Shown here piece after piece: positions 31,241 through 37,164 of a stretch of DNA of 37,164 nucleotides (the stretch's first letter is position 1; each line of letters opens with the position of its first letter). The DNA is taken from the NCBI GenBank assembly GCA_046155885.1, contig JBJXFU010000039.1, forward strand, positions 1 through 37,164, read 5' to 3'. This stretch comes from JAOADN01 sp046155885. Its GTDB lineage: Bacteria > Pseudomonadota > Alphaproteobacteria > Rhodobacterales > Rhodobacteraceae. Position numbers and translations under genes: made by a program. Below the pieces are notes generated by a model. It had not been told where the DNA came from, ran no database searches, and saw nothing but the letters and a program-made list of their open reading frames with translations.

Positions 31241-32860
31241 TCAGTTGGCCTGGCGACGGAGGAATGCCGGGATCTCAATCCTTTCGTGGTCGGGATCGGT
31301 GCCTTCCTCTTCGTCATAGGCATGCGCTGCGGCAGATTGCGGGCGCAAGGTCGGCTGTGTCCGCTCGGCCGGTTCGGCGGCGTGGCCGGTCATCCGGTTG
31401 ATCAGCGTGTTGATCCCGAACTTCGCACGTTCCGTCGGGCGCACCGCCTGCTGCGCGGCCGGGGGCTGTGGCGCAGTCCGGGTGGCGGCCTGTGCCGGGG
31501 CCCGCTGCGTCATCGGCGCACGGCTCACCGCTTGCTGCAGGCGGGCAAGCGCCTCAGGCGAAGGGGTGCCGGGCGCACGCGGACGAGGGGCGATGAAGGC
31601 CCCGGCGTCGTCCTCGACATGCAGGTCGCGTTGCGCCGCCGCCGGCTGCGGCCGATAGGCGGGCGGCGGCAGGTCGTCGGCCCGGTCGTCGACGCTCGTC
31701 GCGGTGAAGAGCGACGGTTCCTCGGCGGCCTGGGCCGACTGTGGCGCGGGCGCCTGGCTCGCGGTGGCCCGAAGCGGCTGGCGCGCCGGCTGCTGGATCG
31801 GGCGATGCGCGAAACCGTGCTGAACCGGCGCCGGGGCGGCGGCCAGCGGCTCGGCCATCCGGCGGCGCGGCACCGGCTGTTCGGCCTCGGCCGCGACGGC
31901 GTCGATGCCGGTCGCGACGACCGAGACACGCATCATGCCTTCCAGCGCCGGATCGAGGCTCGAACCCACGATGATGTTGGCGTCGGGGTCCACTTCTTCG
32001 CGGATGCGGTTCGCGGCCTCGTCGTACTCGAACAGTGTAAGGTCGGCGCCGCCGGTTATGTTGATCAGCACGCCCTTGGCGCCGCGCAGGCTGATTTCGT
32101 CCAGCAGCGGATTGGCGATCGCCTTTTCGGCCGCCTGAACGGCGCGGTCCTGGCCCGAGGCCTCGCCTGTGCCCATCATCGCCTTGCCCATCTCGTCCAT
32201 TACCGAACGGACGTCGGCGAAGTCGAGGTTGATCAGGCCCGGCCGCACCATCAGGTCGGTGACGCCTTTGACACCCTGGTAAAGCACGTCGTCGGCCATC
32301 GCGAAGGCTTCGGTGAAGGTCGTCTTCTCGTTGGCGATGCGGAAGAGGTTCTGGTTCGGGATGATGATCAGGGTGTCGACGACCCTTTGCAGCGCGTCCA
32401 CACCCTCTTCGGCCTGGCGCATGCGCTTGGCGCCCTCGAACTGAAAGGGCTTGGTCACAACGCCCACCGTCAGCACGCCCAGCTCGCGCGCCGCCTGCGC
32501 GATGATCGGAGCTGCCCCGGTGCCGGTGCCGCCCCCCATGCCGGCGGTGATGAAGCACATATGCGCGCCGGCAAGGTGGTTCACGATCTCTTCGATCGTC
32601 TCTTCCGCCGCCGCCGCGCCGACTGACGGGCGCGCGCCCGCGCCGAGACCCTCGGTCACCCGCACCCCAAGCTGGATCTTGTGCATCGACAGGCTTTGCT
32701 GAAGCGCCTGCGCGTCGGTGTTCGCAACCACGAACTCGACGCCGTCGAGCGCCTTTTCGATCATGTTGTTGACGGCATTGCCTCCGGCGCCACCGACACC
32801 GAACACCGTGATCCGGGGTTTCAGATCCCCGTCTTCCTTCATCTTTAGATTCAACGCCAT
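31241..32860 (-). CDS. ftsZ: Cell division protein FtsZ
   Basis: A 539-aa tubulin-like GTPase forming the Z ring. The signature GGGTGTG is at 109-115, with GVGGAGGNAVNNM at the N-terminus and ADLTLFEYDEA in the C-terminal domain. A long Ala/Pro/Gln-rich linker (about 330-520) and the conserved C-terminal peptide IPAFLRRQ, which binds FtsA, end the protein. The length exceeds the usual 350-400 because of the linker, as is common in alphaproteobacteria. The start (32858-32860) follows AGGCGGAAGCG. It is separated from ftsA by 181 bp and has its own terminator. Confidence 0.97.
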   Translation of the reverse strand: MALNLKMKEDGDLKPRITVFGVGGAGGNAVNNMIEKALDGVEFVVANTDAQALQQSLSMHKIQLGVRVTEGLGAGARPSVGAAAAEETIEEIVNHLAGAHMCFITAGMGGGTGTGAAPIIAQAARELGVLTVGVVTKPFQFEGAKRMRQAEEGVDALQRVVDTLIIIPNQNLFRIANEKTTFTEAFAMADDVLYQGVKGVTDLMVRPGLINLDFADVRSVMDEMGKAMMGTGEASGQDRAVQAAEKAIANPLLDEISLRGAKGVLINITGGADLTLFEYDEAANRIREEVDPDANIIVGSSLDPALEGMMRVSVVATGIDAVAAEAEQPVPRRRMAEPLAAAPAPVQHGFAHRPIQQPARQPLRATASQAPAPQSAQAAEEPSLFTATSVDDRADDLPPPAYRPQPAAAQRDLHVEDDAGAFIAPRPRAPGTPSPEALARLQQAVSRAPMTQRAPAQAATRTAPQPPAAQQAVRPTERAKFGINTLINRMTGHAAEPAERTQPTLRPQSAAAHAYDEEEGTDPDHERIEIPAFLRRQAN

Positions 32861-33041
32861 CGCTTCCGCCTGTTTTTTTACTTGCCGTCCGACCGACCCG
32901 GCCGGGCGGCAGTCCCCGCATCTTTGCAATTCTATCGGCAGACGCCGTGCCGGTCACGAGAAAAACGCCCGACATCCACAAAATATGGGGTTATCGTCGG
33001 AACTCTCAGCGGCATTTTGCCGAAGTCTCAAGATGTTGCGC
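32861..33041 (-). promoter_or_regulatory. ftsA-ftsZ gap, likely ftsZ promoter region
   Basis: This 181-bp gap is the only long break inside an otherwise overlapping cluster, and it is more AT-rich than the genes (including an ATATTTTG stretch at about 32980). An own promoter for ftsZ is likely by analogy. I see no clear CtrA consensus in it. Confidence 0.3.
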
Positions 33042-34385
33042 TTACCAGTTGTCCTTGAACCACTTAACCGCCCGCCGCAGCGAGCGCGTCGGGTACCGTT
33101 CGGCAGGAATTTCGAAATCCCACCACTCGTCCTGCGGGTGCGCAGTAAACAGACACAACCCGACCGAAGCGCTGAACGCCGCGCCTGTGGCCGCCTGCGG
33201 CAGCCCCTGCACGCGCAGGGGGCGGCCGAGTCGCACGTTCTGCCCGAGGATTCGCGCGGCCAGGCCGTCAAGGCCGGGGATCTGACTCGCGCCTCCGGTC
33301 AGCACCACCTGCTGGCTCGGCATCCGTTCGAAGCCGGCCGCATCGAGTACGGCGCGCACGTCTTCCAGAATCTCCTCGACCCGCGGGCGCATGATGCCGA
33401 TCAGTTCGGTGCGGCTGACGGTGCGGCGGTCCTTTTCCCAGTCGCCGCTGTCGGCGCCGATGGCGATCATCTCGCGGTCGTCCATGCCGGTGGCGATGAC
33501 GCCCCCCTGCATGGTCTTGATCCGCTCGGCGACGGTCACCGGGACCTGCAGGCCCTTCGCGATGTCCGACGTGACATGGTCCCCGCCCAGCCGCACCGCC
33601 TCGGCGAAGATCATGTGTTTCTTCATGAAGACCGACACGCCCGTCGCGCCGCCGCCCATGTCGATGCAGGCCGCGCCCAGCTCCTGTTCGTCCTCGACAA
33701 GGCTTGAGAGGCCCGAGACATAGGCCGACGACGCGAGCCCCGCGACTTCGAGGTCGCAGCGCTTCAGGCAGTAGAGGAGGTTCTCAAGCGCCTTAGTGTC
33801 CACCGTCAGAAGATGCATGTCCACCGCGAGCTGGTTGCCCACCTGCCCGCGGGGGTCGGAAAAGCCGGTACGGTGGTCGATGGCGAAGTTGACCGGGTGG
33901 GCGTGCAGCACCTCGCGCCCGGGGCCGAAGTCCGGCACGTCGCAGGCCGCCAGCACACGGCCGACATCCTGCTCGCCGACCTGGGACTCGGACAGCGCGA
34001 TTTCGCCGGCGATGCCGTAGCTGCGCGGCCGCGCGCCCGAAAGGCAGGCGATCACATGGTCGACGCGCGTCTGCGCCATCTTCTGCGCGGCCTGGACGGC
34101 GGTGCGGATGGCGCGTTCGGTTTCCTGGATCGCGTCGGTTTCGCCGAACCTGACGCCACGCGACCGGGTGGTGGCCGCGCCGATCACCCGGATCTGCGAC
34201 TGGCCCGCCAGCGAGCCGAGTCCGTCGTCACGAGCCAGGTCCGGGGCATTGCCGGAGGGGTCGAACTTCAGGACAAGGCAGGCAATTTTTGAACTACCGA
34301 CATCGAGCACGGCGATCACCCCCCGCTCGATCGCCGCCCGCCGCATGTTCCGCATGGCACGTTGAGACTGGTAGAGATCGGTCAT
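33042..34385 (-). CDS. ftsA: Cell division protein FtsA
   Basis: A 447-aa actin-like ATPase that anchors FtsZ to the membrane. Nucleotide-binding segments are VIAVLDVGSSKIACLVLK near residue 24 and CIDMGGGATGVSVF in the middle, with VVLTGGASQIPGL later. The C-terminus RYPTRSLRRAVKWFKDNW is amphipathic, the expected membrane anchor. ATG overlaps the ftsQ stop (ATGA), so it is coupled to ftsQ. Length is typical for alphaproteobacteria. Confidence 0.97.
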   Translation of the reverse strand: MTDLYQSQRAMRNMRRAAIERGVIAVLDVGSSKIACLVLKFDPSGNAPDLARDDGLGSLAGQSQIRVIGAATTRSRGVRFGETDAIQETERAIRTAVQAAQKMAQTRVDHVIACLSGARPRSYGIAGEIALSESQVGEQDVGRVLAACDVPDFGPGREVLHAHPVNFAIDHRTGFSDPRGQVGNQLAVDMHLLTVDTKALENLLYCLKRCDLEVAGLASSAYVSGLSSLVEDEQELGAACIDMGGGATGVSVFMKKHMIFAEAVRLGGDHVTSDIAKGLQVPVTVAERIKTMQGGVIATGMDDREMIAIGADSGDWEKDRRTVSRTELIGIMRPRVEEILEDVRAVLDAAGFERMPSQQVVLTGGASQIPGLDGLAARILGQNVRLGRPLRVQGLPQAATGAAFSASVGLCLFTAHPQDEWWDFEIPAERYPTRSLRRAVKWFKDNW

Positions 34386-35284
34386 GGGCCGGACACCTTC
34401 GTTACACGTTCTCTTGCTTTGCGCAGGTCCTCCGCCGCCGGAGCGGCGAGGCGGATCGTCGGGCGGTCTTCGTCGCGCAGATCGGCCAGAACGACGTCAC
34501 GGCCGAACAGGTCCTGCGCCTCGTTCAGCGCCACCAGCCTTTCGAACGCCGCTGCGGCGTCGGTCTCGGGCAGCATGATCTTCTGGTCGCGGTCCAGGAT
34601 CACGTCCCAGCGCCGCTCGCCGATGCGGGAAAGTCCCCGGATCCGCCCGCCCAGCGGGCCGGCTGCGGTGAAGATGGCCAGTGCCTCGGCGACGTGCGCG
34701 TCGGCGTCCCTGCCGGCGATCAGCGGCAGGTCGGGCCGCGCCGCGCGGTCGACCAGGGTGGCGACGCGGTGGCCGGCGACGTCGAGCATCTCGACCCGCT
34801 CGCCGATCCGCCAGAGGATAGCGGGCGTGCGTTCAAGGATGTCGATTTGCAGAACCCCGCCGGGACGGATGCGCAGGTCCACGCGTTCGACCGCGTCGAT
34901 TCGCGCGATCGCTGTGCGCATCGCTTCGAGGTTGAGGCGGAACGAGCTTTCGGGCAGCCGCAGGGGAAGCATCTTCCTGATCCCGTCTGCCACTGCCGGG
35001 GTCGCGCCGTCGATCGCCATGAGCCGGACCATGAACTCCGGCCGGTCCTCGATCCCGCGGCGGATTTCGGCGGCCCCGGCCAGGATCGCGGCGCGGCGCG
35101 CGTCATCGGCCACGAAGGCGCCGACCGCGAGGACAAGAGCGAAAGCCGGCAGGCCGATCCGCACGAACGCGCGGAAAACCGGGGTCAGCCAGAGTCGTTC
35201 GAGCCGGTAGGCGAGCCGCGACGGCGCGGGGTCGCGCCCCGCGGGATCGGGGCGGGGGGCGCGGCGGCGGATCAGCGGTCGCAT
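34382..35284 (-). CDS. ftsQ: Cell division protein FtsQ
   Basis: A 300-aa bitopic inner-membrane protein of the divisome. An Arg-rich cytoplasmic N-terminus is followed by a hydrophobic segment at about 45-62 (IGLPAFALVLAVGAFVA), a POTRA-type domain (RPEFMVRLMAIDGATPAVADGIRKML) and a beta domain (VEMLDVAGHRVATL, DLPLIAGRDADAH). The start at 35282-35284 has GAGGG 8 nt upstream and lies inside the 3' end of ddl (13-nt overlap). It overlaps ftsA by 4 nt downstream. Confidence 0.93.
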   Translation of the reverse strand: MRPLIRRRAPRPDPAGRDPAPSRLAYRLERLWLTPVFRAFVRIGLPAFALVLAVGAFVADDARRAAILAGAAEIRRGIEDRPEFMVRLMAIDGATPAVADGIRKMLPLRLPESSFRLNLEAMRTAIARIDAVERVDLRIRPGGVLQIDILERTPAILWRIGERVEMLDVAGHRVATLVDRAARPDLPLIAGRDADAHVAEALAIFTAAGPLGGRIRGLSRIGERRWDVILDRDQKIMLPETDAAAAFERLVALNEAQDLFGRDVVLADLRDEDRPTIRLAAPAAEDLRKARERVTKVSGP

Positions 35285-36195
35285 GAGGCGTCCCTCACGA
35301 TCCAGTCGCAAAGTTCGGGGAAACCCATCCCGTCGGCACGCGCCTGTTCGGGCGACAGAGACGTGGGCGTCATCCCGGGCTGAGTGTTCGTCTCCAGCAG
35401 GAAAAGGCCCGCAAGACCCCGCGCCTCGTCCCAGCGGAAGTCGGTGCGACTGAGGCCCCGGCAGCCGAGCGCATCATGGGCGCGGAGCGCATAGTCGCGG
35501 CAAGCCTCTGTTATCTCTTCCGGAATCCGCGCCGGCACAACGTGGCGCGACCCCCCGGGGGCGTACTTTGCATGGTAGTCGTACCAGCCGTCGGTCAGGA
35601 TTTCGGTCACCGCGAAGGCCCGGTCGCCCAGCACGCTGACGGTCAGTTCGCGCCCCGGGACATAGGCTTCGACCATCACGCTTGCGGGAACTTCCGGGCC
35701 GAGTAGGGGCGGGCCGTTGGCATCCGCGTGGACGATGTAGATGCCGACTGACGAGCCTTCGTTGTTGGGCTTCACAACGTAAGGCGGGGCCATGACGTGC
35801 CGGGCCCGGACCTCGGCTGACGGGGCCAACAGGCTTTCGGCGACCGGCAGTCCGGCGGCGCGGTAGGCGTCCTTGGCCTTCGTCTTGTCCATTGCCAGCG
35901 CCGAGGCGAGGACGCCGGAATGGGTGTAGGGGATGCGGAGCCATTCCAGAAGGCCCTGCACACAGCCGTCCTCGCCCCAGCGGCCGTGGAGCGCGTTGAA
36001 GCAGACCGTTGGATTCATTGCGGAAAGGCGTGACGACAGGTCGCGGCCGGCATCGACCTCGGCCACCTCGTATCCCGCCTCCCGCAGCGCGGCGGCGCAT
36101 TCGCGCCCGGAGACGAGCGAGACCTCGCGTTCAGCCGAGGGTCCGCCCATCAGTACCGCAACCAAAGGGGCGCGCCTGCTCGACTCACCGCCCAT
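35272..36195 (-). CDS. ddl: D-alanine--D-alanine ligase
   Basis: A 307-aa ATP-grasp enzyme making D-Ala-D-Ala for peptidoglycan. Visible landmarks are LMGGPSAEREVSLVSG at the N-terminus, FNALHGRWGEDGCVQGLLE, VVKPNNEGSSVGI, and RTDFRWDEARGLAGLFLLETNTQPGMTPTSLSPEQA (Mg and phosphate-binding region). Length is that of DdlB. ATG at 36193-36195 follows AGGCGGAC. It is 36 bp after murB and overlaps ftsQ by 13 nt. Confidence 0.96.
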   Translation of the reverse strand: MGGESSRRAPLVAVLMGGPSAEREVSLVSGRECAAALREAGYEVAEVDAGRDLSSRLSAMNPTVCFNALHGRWGEDGCVQGLLEWLRIPYTHSGVLASALAMDKTKAKDAYRAAGLPVAESLLAPSAEVRARHVMAPPYVVKPNNEGSSVGIYIVHADANGPPLLGPEVPASVMVEAYVPGRELTVSVLGDRAFAVTEILTDGWYDYHAKYAPGGSRHVVPARIPEEITEACRDYALRAHDALGCRGLSRTDFRWDEARGLAGLFLLETNTQPGMTPTSLSPEQARADGMGFPELCDWIVRDASCDR

Positions 36196-36231
36196 GTCCG
36201 CCTGTCGTCCGGGCCGTTCAGGCCCTTGGTT

Positions 36232-37164
36232 TTATTGTTCTTTTAGCTCTGCCTCTGGGGCCGGTTCGCCGACCCTCATGATCTCCCACTCTAGCGCAAT
36301 CCCGCAGCGGTCGGAAACCCTTTTTCGCACCTCTTCGCCAAGGCCTTCGAGGTCGGCGGCGGTGGCGGTGCCGGTGTTGATCAGGAAGTTGGCATGTTTG
36401 GGTGACATCTGCGCCCCGCCGCGCCGCGCACCGCGCATTCCGGCCTGGTCGATGAGCGTCCAGGCCTTGAGGTCATGGCTGTCGCCGGGCTGGCCGGTCG
36501 AGGAAAAACCCGAGGGATTCCGGAAGGTTGAGCCGGCGGAACGGTCCTTGACCGGCTGCGTCGCGTCGCGTTTGGCGAGTTGGGCCTGCATGCGGGCGGC
36601 GAGGTCGGCGGGGTCGCCGGGGGGGGCGCGGAAGGTGGCTTCGGTGACGACCCAGCCTTCGGGCAGGTCGGAGTGACGGTAGGCGAGATTCAGCTTGGCG
36701 GCGGGCAGGGTGACGGCGCGGCCGCTGCGCGTGACGGCGCGGATTTCGTGAATGAAATCAGCGGTGTAGTGGCCGTAGCAGCCGGCGTTCATGCGCACCG
36801 CGCCGCCGATGGTGCCGGGGATGGTGCGCAGCCAGGTGAGGTCCACCCCCGCCTCGGCGGCTTTGCGGGCGACATGCGCGTCGAGCGCCGCCGCGCCCGC
36901 CGTAACCATCTGGCCGGAAACGGAAATTCCGGAGAATGCGCGGCCGAGGCGGATGACCACGGCGCGCAGGCCGCCGTCGCGGACGATCAGGTTGGAGCCG
37001 ACGCCGAGCGGGAAGACTGGCACGGCGGGGTCGATTTTTCCAAGGAAATCAATCAGATCATCCTCGTCCGCCGGCTGGAACAGCCAATCCGCAGGGCCGC
37101 CGACGCGGAGCCAGGTGAGGTCCGAGAGGGGCTTCGCTTCGGTGAGGGTGCCGCGGACGGGGGG
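36232..37164 (-). CDS. murB: UDP-N-acetylenolpyruvoylglucosamine reductase MurB (5' end outside window)
   Basis: 310 residues are visible; the gene continues past the right edge, where the frame is open to the last base (reading VRGTLTEAKPLSDLTWLRVGG). MurB is the FAD enzyme that reduces UDP-GlcNAc-enolpyruvate to UDP-MurNAc. Landmarks are LRVGGPADW, FPLGVGSNLIVRDGG, RTIPGTIGGAVRMNAGCYG, and AGSTFRNPSG with the catalytic Ser. The C-terminal part is MSPKHANFLINTGTATAADL. The gene starts the visible part of the murB-ddl-ftsQAZ run. A start codon at 37023 inside the frame would cut off the FAD domain and is not the real start. Confidence 0.95.
   Translation of the reverse strand, partial: PPVRGTLTEAKPLSDLTWLRVGGPADWLFQPADEDDLIDFLGKIDPAVPVFPLGVGSNLIVRDGGLRAVVIRLGRAFSGISVSGQMVTAGAAALDAHVARKAAEAGVDLTWLRTIPGTIGGAVRMNAGCYGHYTADFIHEIRAVTRSGRAVTLPAAKLNLAYRHSDLPEGWVVTEATFRAPPGDPADLAARMQAQLAKRDATQPVKDRSAGSTFRNPSGFSSTGQPGDSHDLKAWTLIDQAGMRGARRGGAQMSPKHANFLINTGTATAADLEGLGEEVRKRVSDRCGIALEWEIMRVGEPAPEAELKEQ

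Noticed and set aside
29112..31319. Long plus-strand frame across bamD and lpxC
   Set aside because: It crosses the intergenic gap and two well-identified minus-strand genes; composition is that of a shadow frame.
31112..32626. Long plus-strand frame opposite ftsZ
   Set aside because: Antisense to ftsZ and running through its terminator; no support.
32970..32980. CATCCACAA near the ftsZ promoter as a DnaA box
   Set aside because: Matches only about 7 of 9 consensus positions and stands alone.
1..37164. CRISPR arrays, tRNA or rRNA genes, transposase genes, prophage genes
   Set aside because: I looked for regularly spaced repeats, tRNA-like TTCGANTC arms with CCA ends, and transposase or phage motifs and found none.

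Overview
The window is a chromosomal segment of a GC-rich alphaproteobacterium, most likely a member of Rhodobacterales (Rhodobacteraceae/Paracoccaceae). This rests on the high G+C; the block murB-ddl-ftsQ-ftsA-ftsZ-lpxC-bamD-recN; a BolA / J-domain / cobS / cobT neighbourhood (aerobic cobaltochelatase); two VPLPA-type C-terminally sorted exoproteins; and CtrA-type boxes (TTAA-N7-TTAAC). The assignment is an inference from gene content; no rRNA or tRNA lies in the window.

Layout. 1-356 holds copy A of a 129-bp dispersed repeat. 357-5382 carries mostly metabolic genes on the minus strand: a 62-aa unknown, a D-lyxose/D-mannose isomerase, a class I glutamine amidotransferase and malate synthase G, with a GFA-family gene on the plus strand; short GC-rich palindromic repeats fill the gap before malate synthase and run into its 3' end. 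5603-9520 (plus) has a three-gene overlapping operon ArsR regulator - AHSA1/SRPBCC - AHSA1/SRPBCC, then pepN. 9739-13332 has a small membrane protein with a possible Cys-rich upstream ORF, a transglycosylase-like lipoprotein, a one-pass membrane protein and gatB. 13339-14917 (minus) is a tandem pair of VPLPA-type secreted proteins with a strong terminator between them. 15280-18255 has a DUF4177 protein, BolA, a J-domain protein, MsrB and a sulfotransferase.

18439-26944 is the cobaltochelatase region. cobS and cobT, which act in one complex, are separated by about 3.9 kb of accessory genes: a secreted orphan of lower G+C, a ParD/ParE module, a Phd/VapC module, an Asp/Glu-racemase-like protein without either catalytic cysteine, copy B of the 129-bp repeat and an NAD(P)H:FMN reductase-like gene. 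cobT overlaps an Xaa-Pro aminopeptidase gene, followed by a DUF427 gene.

27383-37164 (all minus, read right to left) is the division and envelope cluster: murB (5' end outside the window), ddl, ftsQ, ftsA, ftsZ, a terminator, lpxC, bamD, recN. ddl/ftsQ overlap by 13 nt and ftsQ/ftsA by 4 nt; ftsZ has its own upstream gap and a clear downstream terminator.

The parts I find most worth following up are the 129-bp repeat (CtrA box, 18-bp perfect palindrome, and a short reading frame conserved between copies) and the island between cobS and cobT with its degenerate racemase-like protein. Most other genes are conserved housekeeping genes.
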